This document shows, piece by piece, positions 46,741 to 57,100 of a stretch of 64,000 bases of DNA. The notes below the pieces were generated by a model, which ran no database searches, had not been told where the DNA came from, and saw only the letters and a list, made by a program, of their open reading frames with translations. The translations under genes and the position numbers were made by a program. The first letter of the stretch is position 1; each line of letters begins with the position of its first letter. Source of the DNA: a virus; IMG/VR virus record IMGVR_UViG_3300030102_007485, positions 1 through 64,000 of that record. The stretch is one strand, 5' to 3'.

Positions 46741-46992
46741 GTGCCTCAGTATCTTTATGAGTGTAAGGTGTGCAAGCACCGTATGGATGTTTGGCATTCC
46801 ATGACTGTCAAACTAACAGACTGTGAAGAGTGTGGTGCACCAAACTCCCTGTTTCGTTTACCGTCCATGGATAATACGTCCATTAGCGTGCTGAATAAAA
46901 AAAAGACGGGGCAAATAGTTGATCAATACATAAAAGATACTAAAGAATCCATAAGAAAACAAAAAAAGGAAATGAAGAGCACAAAGTTATGA
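46741..46992 (+). CDS. FmdB-like zinc-ribbon protein
   Basis: The 83-residue protein starts MPQYLYECKVCKHRMDVWHS with CxxC and has DCEECGAPNSLFRLPS with a second CxxC, the FmdB or phage zinc-ribbon pattern. A basic helical tail follows (KDTKESIRKQKKEMKSTKL). Such small proteins are frequent near gp55 in T4-like marine phages. The GTG start at 46741 has no strong ribosome site. It overlaps the next gene by 4 bp. Confidence 0.8.
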   Translation: MPQYLYECKVCKHRMDVWHSMTVKLTDCEECGAPNSLFRLPSMDNTSISVLNKKKTGQIVDQYIKDTKESIRKQKKEMKSTKL

Positions 46993-47303
46993 TAGAGTTG
47001 TTTTTAGTATTGTCAGTATGTCTAAACCTTTTCGGATTCATCTATGTTAGATGGGTCTTGAGGCAATTCAATGACTTAAACGATAATTTAAAATCTCTGT
47101 TTGATGATTTGATGATGTATGGCGTGCATGTTGACTCAATCCACCAAACAGAGATGTATTACGGAGACTCTACCCTGAAAATGCTAATAGACCACACTAA
47201 GGAATTGACAAAACAAATAGAGGAGTATAAAGATTACCTTTTTCCGGGTGAAGAAACAGACGAATATGAAGCAAACGACGACACGACGACGCAAGAGAAC
47301 TAA
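46989..47303 (+). CDS. Small membrane protein, conserved in T4-like marine phages
   Basis: The 104-residue protein has a single N-terminal hydrophobic segment (IELFLVLSVCLNLFGFIYVR) followed by a helical region with DLNDNLKSLFDDLMMYGVHV and an acidic tail. I recall the same order (zinc ribbon, membrane protein with a YGVHVDSIHxxEMYYGD-like segment, sigma factor) in cyanophages. Function is unknown. Confidence 0.7.
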   Translation: MIELFLVLSVCLNLFGFIYVRWVLRQFNDLNDNLKSLFDDLMMYGVHVDSIHQTEMYYGDSTLKMLIDHTKELTKQIEEYKDYLFPGEETDEYEANDDTTTQEN

Positions 47304-47976
47304 GAACAACTATTTTACAAAAGTTCATGAAAATGCCATTGTAGAATATACGCATACCGACTGCCCTAAGCGTAGGACTGAACTTTATGTAGATTTCATT
47401 GGACCCGCATTCAATGAGATGGTTGATAAAATAACCTATACATATAAGTTTTCAAATCTTCCAAACATTGATCCACTAAAAGAAGAGTGTAAAATATGGT
47501 TAACAACCATATTAGATAAGTATGATCAGAGTAAAGGTTCGAAAGCATTTTCGTACTTTAGTGTGGTCACGAAGCATTGGTTCTTTCACAAGGTAAAGAA
47601 AAACGCCACACGACAAAGGAGAGAAGTTTCCTATGAGGAGTTAAATGAAACCTCTGGTTCAGACCTCAAAGAAGTGCGCATCGACGGTCAAGAATACCTC
47701 TCACAAAGAGAGGAAGCAGAGTTCTGGAACAGTTTATTTTCCCAGGTCAACAGGTGGGACGACAACAATCTTAAAGAAAATGAGAAAAAAGTTTTAGATG
47801 CTGTTAGGATATTGATGGAAAACGTAGATGAAATTGACATGTTTAACAAAAAAGCAATTTACCTATATCTAAGGGAAATAACGGGACTAAAAACCAAACA
47901 AGTCGTTAGTAATTTGAAAAAGATACGAGAAAAATATAGGATATTTAAGATTAAGTGGGATCGTGGTGAAGTATAA
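47266..47976 (+). CDS. Late sigma factor, gp55-like
   Basis: The 236-residue protein has a sigma-factor-type region 2: CKIWLTTILDKYDQSKGSKA, FSYFSVVTKHWFFHKVKK, with the pattern Y-D-x-SKGSKAFSYF that I recall from gp55-like sigma factors of marine T4-like phages. The C-terminal part is helical (LYLREITGLKTKQVVSNLKK, like an HTH). It would direct RNA polymerase to late promoters. It overlaps the upstream membrane-protein gene. GTG 47248 is an alternative start. Confidence 0.8.
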   Translation: MKQTTTRRRKRTKNNYFTKVHENAIVEYTHTDCPKRRTELYVDFIGPAFNEMVDKITYTYKFSNLPNIDPLKEECKIWLTTILDKYDQSKGSKAFSYFSVVTKHWFFHKVKKNATRQRREVSYEELNETSGSDLKEVRIDGQEYLSQREEAEFWNSLFSQVNRWDDNNLKENEKKVLDAVRILMENVDEIDMFNKKAIYLYLREITGLKTKQVVSNLKKIREKYRIFKIKWDRGEV

Positions 47977-48000
47977 TTATAGAACAGCGATAATTACAAC

Positions 48001-48288
48001 ATGAAAGAAGTACAAGAATACTTAGAAGAAGCAATTCAAAATATCAAGCACGACCGTGCAGCAACAAAATCATTGTTGATGACTTTGATGAAGTACATGC
48101 AAATATCCGAAGATCGACATAAAGAGGTCGGTCTAATTGCTGCGAAGTACCTTGAGACGTTGCAACGTTCAAACGAGCAGTTGGTCAAGATCACCGGGAT
48201 AGTCTCCAGGAAGGCATCAATCTCAGATACAATAACAGAACAGGATAAGCAGGACTTGTTTGATATTATAAACTCAGAGGAGGAATAG
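48001..48288 (+). CDS. Conserved small marine-phage protein near the baseplate genes
   Basis: The 95-residue protein is all-helical and charged (MKEVQEYLEEAIQNIKHDRA, YMQISEDRHKEVGLIAAKYL, ETLQRSNEQLVKI). I recall a similar protein between gp55 and the baseplate cluster in cyanophages, with no function assigned. TATAATTATAG about 25 bp upstream (47972-47982) may be its promoter. It ends a base before the next gene. Confidence 0.65.
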   Translation: MKEVQEYLEEAIQNIKHDRAATKSLLMTLMKYMQISEDRHKEVGLIAAKYLETLQRSNEQLVKITGIVSRKASISDTITEQDKQDLFDIINSEEE

Positions 48289-48290
48289 AT

Positions 48291-50030
48291 GTGTCGCTGG
48301 ATGATTTCTTGGTGCCTGATGGGTTGAATCCACGGTCTAAAAAAGATTTTCTTTTTAACGGCGTTGCAGTGTCAACTATCCCTGGAACCCACTTGGGTCC
48401 TAACATTTTGGCAGAAGCCGCAAGACTATCAAAAGAAGATAATACAAAAATATTGAATGAAAACTCGAACTTTGCTTTGGCGGTTGTACTCAGAGCAGAG
48501 ATCGCGGAAGATCCGCGATCTGCATCTGCCTGGTTGCGCGGTCACGCCAGGAGGTTTCAATTGCAACCTCCCGAGGGTAGTTCACTAGTTATATGCCAGG
48601 TGTATGCTGCCAGTGATAAATATCATTGTGGCGCTGGCAGTGTTCGGATAGATGGTTCTTCAACTCCAGTTTCTTCCCAGGTTGCTAAATCTGCCGAACC
48701 CTTCACTTCACAACCCATTCAAACAAATAACGACGGGCATGAACAGTTTTCACCAGCATTTTATGCCTTGGTGCCACCTGCAAGTGTGCCACCCGTAGGA
48801 TCTGTCATTGAGGTTAGGTACTTGTCAGATGAACCTTATGGTTCTGGCGTATGGCGTCTCCACGGCGGACAATTATCCAATATCCCAGGAATTTTTGAAA
48901 ACAATGCTCTAAGTTCTATGGGTCTTGCTGAAAATGGATTGCCTTACTTCGGAGGCGAAATGTCGCCAAAGGATCCAGGTCATCGTTGGGAGGTAAAGGT
49001 CAATGACCCGCCACAGGTAAAGGTCGCAAAACAAGAGTATAACAAGTGGGGACCTACAGGGGCAAAGCAGTATTGTAATTCGTGGGCACACAAAAAAGAT
49101 CTCTGTGGAGACAAGGATTATTACTATAGGGATTGGAACTATCAAACCTGGAACGCCATCGCAATGTACTGGAAAGATGGTGCAAAATCAAAATTTTGCG
49201 TAAATTTAACAATTGAGGATCAAATTTATCTTAAAAACAATATCGTTAGACTGCCTAACGGTAGCACTCGTTCTCGCGCTGATATGCATTGGAGTGGTGC
49301 TTTTATACAGTTCTGTATGAGGACTGATCCGTTTTTCAAGGACATGGTGTGGCCAACAGAGGATCGACAAGGCGTAAAACAGGCAGAAAACAGGGGATTG
49401 CACTCAAGATACATACGCGGATCAATGTATAATACGTTCAAGGTTTTAGATGGTTACGATCTTAAACCAGGCGAGTATGTGTATATCCCAATGACAAGTA
49501 AAATGTCCCCCCTCTATATGAAAAGAGACCATGGATTCGGATCCCAGTTGCAAAAGTTAGGTGTCAACGCCAAGGCAATGGTGAAAGGCAATTACGCCAC
49601 CGAAGAGGTAATGAGGTACAAGAGTGGTGATATATGTCAAAAAATATCTAAATTGCCGAAATCTAAAAAGGATAAGACCTTAATTGACAAATATCATGGA
49701 GACATTGCGGTGGAGGACCAACCAGATGGAAAGACCATCCCAGGTGATAGACCCGAGAATTGGAAACTAGTTGGAAAAGTCTCAGACAAGAGGTTCACAG
49801 ATGCAAAGTTAAAGAAACTACATGGTTTTCGAATCGGTGGAAATGTTGGCGGTGCTGTCGCGCCCCAGTTAACTGCACCGTGTGCAGGGTATACAACCAA
49901 CAGAAGAGAGGTTATTGAAGCGCTTCGAAAACTTGGCAAAGATTTGCGCGGCAAGGGCACAAATATAATAACGTGGTTCAGGGCTCCAGAAAACCTTGGC
50001 AAAAGCGCAGACCAAAGGGCAACATACTAG
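48291..50030 (+). CDS. Baseplate-associated protein with DUF2272-like peptidoglycan hydrolase domain
   Basis: The 579-residue protein precedes the baseplate genes. Its centre has WSGAFIQFCMRTDPFF, then LHSRYIRGSMYNTFKVLDGY and GEYVYIP, which resembles DUF2272 cell-wall hydrolases (CHAP- or NlpC-like, W-S-A-A-F-I pattern) as I recall. The N-terminal part is Pro/Ser-rich with beta strands (LVICQVYAASDKYHCGAGSV). It may be a hub or tail lysin used to cross peptidoglycan. The GTG start 48291 follows GAGGAGGAATAGAT. Confidence 0.6.
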   Translation: MSLDDFLVPDGLNPRSKKDFLFNGVAVSTIPGTHLGPNILAEAARLSKEDNTKILNENSNFALAVVLRAEIAEDPRSASAWLRGHARRFQLQPPEGSSLVICQVYAASDKYHCGAGSVRIDGSSTPVSSQVAKSAEPFTSQPIQTNNDGHEQFSPAFYALVPPASVPPVGSVIEVRYLSDEPYGSGVWRLHGGQLSNIPGIFENNALSSMGLAENGLPYFGGEMSPKDPGHRWEVKVNDPPQVKVAKQEYNKWGPTGAKQYCNSWAHKKDLCGDKDYYYRDWNYQTWNAIAMYWKDGAKSKFCVNLTIEDQIYLKNNIVRLPNGSTRSRADMHWSGAFIQFCMRTDPFFKDMVWPTEDRQGVKQAENRGLHSRYIRGSMYNTFKVLDGYDLKPGEYVYIPMTSKMSPLYMKRDHGFGSQLQKLGVNAKAMVKGNYATEEVMRYKSGDICQKISKLPKSKKDKTLIDKYHGDIAVEDQPDGKTIPGDRPENWKLVGKVSDKRFTDAKLKKLHGFRIGGNVGGAVAPQLTAPCAGYTTNRREVIEALRKLGKDLRGKGTNIITWFRAPENLGKSADQRATY

Positions 50031-50031
50031 G

Positions 50032-51102
50032 ATGAGTACTAAGGCAATTAGGGGTCCGGTCGTATTAAAGAAGGAGGGGGTTGGATACTCTGAAAAGGCA
50101 GAAGAGTGTCCAGAGTATAACGCACGCGATGGCGATTGTGTGATAGACGGCCGCGGCATTGTAAACAAGGGAACTGCTTATGCAAATAATAACGCGTCAA
50201 TTGTTCTAGGTCGCGACCGAGGAATGACAGGGACTGTGTTATCGGGATACGGCGGTGCTGCCGACGAGGGCACCGGTACAATTGATATTGTAGCAGGAAG
50301 AATGTCTCCAGTTCCAAAAAGTAAATCTCCGAGTGGTCAAAAATACATTAATGATCCAATATTTACATACGCTTTTGCAGCAAAGGAAGGAATCAAAGAT
50401 GATCGAGGTAATACAGTAAACTACTTTACCGACGCTTCTAGAATCTATGTAAGTCAAAAAACCGATGTAGACTATAATTTTAGAATCTCTGCTGGACGTG
50501 TAAACCCTTCGCCAAGCCGCGGTCAGAACCCGGCAAGTGCAATAGTCTTGCAATCAGACGACTTAAGGTTCGTTTCAAGAAGAGGTATTAAACTAGTAAC
50601 GTTAGGATCTAGAGGGTATGGAGAGATCCCTGTTCAAACATCATTGGGTGCAAGGGTAACGAAAACTTATGGTATTGAACTGCTTGCAGGCAATGGATAT
50701 GACGCAAATGGTGAGGCACTTGAGGCAGAACCACTGGTAAGAGGAAAGCAACTTGCGCACTGTTTTAATGAACTTGCAGTACGAATAGAAGAGGTGCAAG
50801 ATGGATTTTTTAAGTTTATGAAAGATCAGATACAATTAAATAATCTTCTGATGAACCACACTCATGGGGAGACTTTTGCCGGCGCAATTACCCTTTGGTC
50901 TCCATCTGCCCAAGGTGGTGCTTTGCACGCGAACATTAGTGCCATAAAGAATGCTTTTTCGCAACTCCATTCAGGTATGAATTTGTTGGACTGGAGAAAA
51001 GAGTGGTTGGGTCTAGAAATAAAGAATACTGTCTCTGGAGAAACCAATTCTGCTGTTGGCGCATCTGCTAAATTTAATAGCAAATATAATTCAACTAATT
51101 AG
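50032..51102 (+). CDS. Probable baseplate or tail structural protein
   Basis: The 356-residue protein has a beta-rich Gly-rich N-terminal part (GDCVIDGRGIVNKGTAYANN, TGTVLSGYGGAADEGTGTID) and a helical C-terminal part (FNELAVRIEEVQDGFFKFMK, LLMNHTHGETFAGAITLWSP). ATG 50032 is two bases after the upstream stop. The HTHGE-like segment with an MNHTH turn is common in T4-like baseplate spike or hub proteins, as I recall. It precedes the giant gene by 38 bp. Confidence 0.6.
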   Translation: MSTKAIRGPVVLKKEGVGYSEKAEECPEYNARDGDCVIDGRGIVNKGTAYANNNASIVLGRDRGMTGTVLSGYGGAADEGTGTIDIVAGRMSPVPKSKSPSGQKYINDPIFTYAFAAKEGIKDDRGNTVNYFTDASRIYVSQKTDVDYNFRISAGRVNPSPSRGQNPASAIVLQSDDLRFVSRRGIKLVTLGSRGYGEIPVQTSLGARVTKTYGIELLAGNGYDANGEALEAEPLVRGKQLAHCFNELAVRIEEVQDGFFKFMKDQIQLNNLLMNHTHGETFAGAITLWSPSAQGGALHANISAIKNAFSQLHSGMNLLDWRKEWLGLEIKNTVSGETNSAVGASAKFNSKYNSTN

Positions 51103-51140
51103 TAATTATATGTAGTAATACACAAGTGAATTAAAGGGTT

Positions 51141-54100
51141 ATGACTCAAAAAGTACACATTGGATTGTCAAAGATAAAGTTTGAACCATCTTTAGGTTTC
51201 TCCTTCTCAGCAGACGAGTATATGACTCCTGGTGAGCACCATGTGGATTTCCTTGTCTTTAAGGATTTTCTTTCAAGGAAGGTTTTAAAGTCACTATATG
51301 TCTTTGGATCTGTTGATGGGATGCTTGGAAATAGATCCACGGAATCTGCACGACCCTCAATGAGAAAACTCTCCATGGATGAGGGTAATAGGTTTTGTGA
51401 AAAGACTGTAAGAGCAATCAAGGCATACCAACTATTAAACAGAAGGTCAATATTGCATTATGGTCAAAAACATTTTTCCTGGGCATCAACAACCCCAGAG
51501 CAATCAAAAAGTCTGCACCCCGGAGAAGTTTCAAAAATAATGACCAATGACTTCAAGATTGCGTCAACTCCCGACTTTTCCAAAGAGTTCGGTTTGTTGG
51601 GACCAGCAACAATTGCTGTTATGTTGGGTTATCGCTTTCATAGGACTCACATTAATCCTGATTGGAACAAAGGTCTTGTTGTAGACAATGGTGTTGCTGC
51701 GTATGGGTCTATGGTGGAATCAGACCAATCCAACAACTTCTTTTCAAGTTTGTCATCAAGGCAAAAAAGAAGAGCGGAAGAGTTTGATCGAATTTATAGT
51801 CTGAGAAAAGAATACCAGGAATATAAGAAAAACTCGCCCGCCCCTTCAGAGCAAGATAAAAAGAATTTCTTAGACGCAAAAGGCGTAAAGTATCAGTTCA
51901 TGGAAGATTTGGGTGACACCACATTTTCACTCATTGAACAAGAGGCGGATGTCAGGATTTCATACACACCAATGACCGATACTCCTGATGACGGTGAGAT
52001 TTTAGTCGTCGAATCGGTCATGACAAGAAAGTTGTACGACAAGGTCTATAAAAGTTCACCAACCATGAAGTTTTCACCTGCAACTGCTAGTAGTCTACTT
52101 GATTCCTTGCGGGCTTTTGTGAACCGCCGAAAAGGTCTTGAGGGTGCAAACGGGTCTTCTGTTTCTCGATCTGGCATGACTGCAAAAAAGGCGGTTGATA
52201 TATTATCAAAACCGCAACCTTCCGCACAAGGAGACGATCCTTGGATCGGAACTGGAGAGGTCAAAAATTTTGTGCACATATATGTAGACTCTGACTACAC
52301 CATTGAAGAAGAAGCGGAACTATATGCCCGCTTTGGGGGCAAGGTTGCAACGAAGACTCCTCCTTTAAGAAAGCGTAAGCAGAAGGGACTAAAAAAAGAT
52401 GATGCCTTTGTCAAGGAGATTCAGTTTGCCCTTCTTGTCAACGGTGTTTTAGACTCTTTTGATGTACCTGTGATAGAGTCAGAAAAGGAGCGAGTTCAAC
52501 TGAGAGTGGAGGATTCATCAGATGCTGTTGTTAGTCTTTTTAAAGAATCTGGGGTTGATCTCGACTCGGCCCGAATAGCGGTCGCACAACAAAACGATCA
52601 ATTACCGCCAGATGCACAGGGTGACATGAGTTTTTCTTTCGACATTGGTGATGCTGACAAGGAGGGTCACACTGTCCCGGTTTCAGAGTTCAAAAACAGA
52701 CCCACGGGACATATAACATACCTTGAGTACTTGCTGTATGTTGATGGAAAGTTTGGACAAGGTACAGAGTCTGCCGTAAAAAGTTTTCAGTCTAACCATG
52801 GGTTGAAGTCTGATGGGGTTGTAGGTACTCTAACTTATCGCAAGATCTATCAAGTCCATGGAGACAAACTGAGCAAATATGGTTTTGAGAGCATTAAGGA
52901 CACCCTTGGTGCCAGAGCGGAAGTTGCAAACAAGAAGCATGACTACAAGTACTTGACAAGAGATTTGTCTCGTAAAGCGCTGCAGAAAGTTTTTGCTTAT
53001 TATAAAAAAGAAACAACCTGGAAGTTAAATCTTGCTGACCCTGAGATAAATGACATATATCCTGGAAAGTACAACCCAACTTTGACACAACCAGTCACTT
53101 TATCAATCAACGATGACACTTTATTTGATTTTGAGGACGTTGATGCAGAACCATTTAGAACCATTCACGAAGAAATTGACCTTCCAGAATCTTTTTGTAC
53201 AGTAAGGTCGCAACTCAGACCACTTTCTGACATTATGGCAAACTTATCTAATGATGTCGAAGCAAAAAGGAGTTATTGGGCAACAGAGTCTGTAGCAGAC
53301 TTTTTTATACCTCCAACTAGACCTGGAGGTTATTTTATGGTTGAATATGTGATAGATCGTAAAAAATTAGATCTTGTTTTATCGAAAACAGATGCAAAGG
53401 TTGTTGATGCAGTAGATGCTGGGATTATGGCATTTGAGACTGCTGCTGTTATTTATGACAAGGTTTCAAAGTTCTTGGAAGACCCCTCCGCGGCATATGA
53501 ATTAGCAGAAGAAAAGGTTTCCAAGGCAATTGACGACTATGCTTCCGCTAAAATTGAAGCAATAAGTGAATACAAGAGAGATGCAATCAAGAATGCAGGA
53601 AAGAATACAAGAAATGCTTGGAAAAAACTAAGGAAGAAAAAACAAAAAGATCGAAGGAACCGTTTACTCAAAGAGCGCGCTGCCAAAAATGCAAGTCAAA
53701 TACAATCAAGAGATGTTCAACTTTTGGGTGGAACAGCAAAGTTTGAAACTCGCTTGTTTAGGAAAAAGATAGACAAGGTTGCCAACAAGATGATTGATCT
53801 GAATCAATCTTTTCAGGACATGAAAAAGGAGCAGAGCAACATCCAAGCAACAAACAAAGACTTGGGCGCTAGAGGGTACTCTCACAAAAAAAAGGAAGAC
53901 CCATTTCAGTCTTATAGCGACTTTTTAAATATGAAACCCGAATTAGATTTAAAGAAGGATGCAGAGAGATTGAGGGAAATACCTGGTGCTATGGAGACTT
54001 TTTTAAAGTTAAATGGACAACATCTTGAAGATAAGTTCAATAGGTTTTTGGAGTTTGATTTTGCAAAAGTCCGTGATAGGTACGGCAATATATTGGGTGC

Positions 54101-57100
54101 AAAAATCAAGAGCATATATTTTGTCGGACAAAAACCAGCGGACTATATTGATGAACAGGTCTCCACCGCCGCGGCCTTTGCGGGATCAGAAGAGTCTTTT
54201 CGTGCGTCCCGTCGCAAGTTGGAGCACGGGTTTGATGCACTTATTAAAAAGTCTCCTTTTAACGATCATAGGATAATGTCCTACTTTGCGCAAATGAATG
54301 TTATCGATAAGGAACTGTTCAAATCTGCCTGGGGTTCCCGCTGCGGCGAATATGAGACACTGCCTGTCATGGACTTTATCAGCAAGTATGTTTATCCTGC
54401 ACCTGGTATCTCTTCATTGACTAACGATGCCACGCCTGTAAATAAAAAGACAAGTTCAGGAAAGCCTGTAATTACAGTAAAGGAGAATATAGAAGAGAAT
54501 GTAGGGTTGATGTTCTCTCAGTTAAAGACGTCTGCTCAGCGATTGACTGAGCAAGCGTCTGTTACTGCTCAAAATGTGGACTCTTTGGTGCAATTTAAAA
54601 AAGGAAAAACATATGACGCAAACGACCTGTTACCACTTGGCGAGTTGTGTACGTGGGAAGAGATAACTCAAAAGTTCATAAACACTTTCGATTTTAAGTC
54701 GTACTGGTGTGAATTTAGTGCGTGCTTGCCTGATATACCGTGGCCAATTGTTATTGATTTGACGTTTGATATCCCAAAACTTCCAAAACTTCCAACTTTA
54801 AAGCAGTTGAGGATCATATTCGACCAACTCTATATCAGTTTGGTGGAGATGCTGGTGCGCTTTTTTTGCACTTTGATTAATAAATTGCTTGATTTAATTA
54901 GATTTCCAAACTGTGATGAAATTTTTGAGGCAGCACTTTTTGGTGCAGCAAGTCTTGTGAACGCAATTCAGGAGCACGACAGTATGGAGACCCCTGTGCC
55001 AATTGGGTCTTACGACATTTCATCGCAGTTTTTGAGAGGGGTCGACCAGTCTAATTTTAATTCCAGCAAAACGAAGGTTCAAAAAAAGATGTTAAACTCT
55101 TTGACGTCTTATGGGATTCCTGCAGAACTTTTATCTGACCCAGACTCTGGAGTTAACGGATCTTCGATGACTGATATGATAAATGATCTTTCTGCCCTGA
55201 TGAGACCAACAGAACTGACCTCTCTTCTGCGCGGTAATGCAACCCCAGAAGTTTTGACAATAATCGTAAATTACATAGATATGAACATACCTGCTTTGTC
55301 TGAATATCTAAGTAGTGAAAATTCAATACAAGATTTTTTCTCTAACTTGGGTGGACTGATTGATGTAGAGGTTTTGAACAGAATAGACAAGATACCTCAA
55401 ATTCTGGCAGAGAACAGGTTCTGTCCGGAAACCGTTGACGCAAGATCCAGAATTATAATGGGTGATCTTTCTGAGGATCAACTCAGGTCGGCAATAAATG
55501 CACACAACTCAAAGAGTACTCAAACTGCTGAAGCAGTCCGAGCGATGATGACCGACAATCCGATTGCAAGTGCTATGGGTGACCTTTATAATCCAGGAGA
55601 TCCTAATGCAATTATCTCCGACGTGCCTGCACCGATGGTTGAGATAATTGAGAGTACAGCAAAATCAATCTTTGAAGTGCCAAAATTTTCTTTTATTGCC
55701 GATGTTTCAAGGTATACAGACCTGTTGTACGATCAGGCGAGCAGACCACTGGAGTACGAAGACCCAGAATTTAATTTAGATATAGAAAACAAAGCATTAG
55801 AAGCGATAGAGATTCTAACAAAAAACGAGGCAGAAATAAGAAACGCCCTTACAGGTGCAAATGTTGTTCGTAAATGGAGGTTGCGAGAACGACTTTACGA
55901 AAAATTCCATTATGATGTTTTTGTGGTCGAAAAGAAATTCAAAACCCAAAGGCGTAAACGCAACCGTCAAGGGTCTACAAAACTGGTTACTACAGTTAAA
56001 TTGTATCCGGAAGTTTCTGATGAGTTGATGCAACAACTTAAGAGTGGTGCACTGACTGACAGTTGTGGTGGCGTTACCGATTTGAACGAAAATGGAAGAA
56101 CCGAATTTCATTTTCTAATAAAAAGAATTGGTTCCTATAACTCAGATCTTTCCCCTGGTGTCCCTTCTTTTGAGAACTTGCAGTTAGAATTGGTAAACCA
56201 AGTGTTTAAGTTGTCGAATTATGTACCAGACTTTTTACCAACAGGTGCTTCCCTCATGGTTAAACCCCAAAAAGAAGACGAAGATGGGATTTTAATCCCT
56301 AATGCTCCGATTCTGCGCCGCGATGATGGTACTGCTATAAAATCAAGTTTGAACATGAACGACGTGTCGGAATCGGAAAAGACTGGATTGATTCGTCAAA
56401 TTACTGACTCAATTGTAACCAGGATCACTGAATTGCAAAATGCTGTAATGAGGCACCTGGAAGTAAACATGTCAGATAAGAATGATTCTGCTCTTCTCCC
56501 CGAGATCAGAAAGTACTATGATCGATCTGAAGAGACCAGAAGAGAGAGAGGTCTGGTCGGTGACGAAGAAGAGTTCTTTAGGGTGGTACCAAGCGCAACA
56601 GCAGACGGTTTTAGTTTTGAGTTGTCTTTGCCAAAAAGATTTCAGTCGTCTCTGGTTTATGAGGAGGTGGCTTCTGAGGGAGACGAAGACTTGTACAGAA
56701 TAGTCATAAACGATCAGGTGCTGATGAAATCCTCAGAGAATTTTTATGGATGTGACATTTTACCACAAGAATATGCCCGTCCCCCCGGCGTGTCTTCTCT
56801 TGCCAAGAAGGGAATATACGTGGATATTGTGCGTCGTTCGATGGTAGATCATTTTAAAAGGTATCAAAGGAGTGAGGGATACGGTGCGGCACTGTCCAGT
56901 CTTAGACGGGCATTTACCCGAGATTTAGAATCCCCTGGTCAAATTGCAGATCAATTGCACGAAGACTCGTACAACAGTACTTTTGAAATGTTTTTTGAAG
57001 AAATCATGGACCAAATGTCTGACTCTAGAATCTTTAATGATCCTGAGTATATAGAAAAACTAGATGTCAGAATAAGAGGTGCAAGAGAGTATGATAAAAA

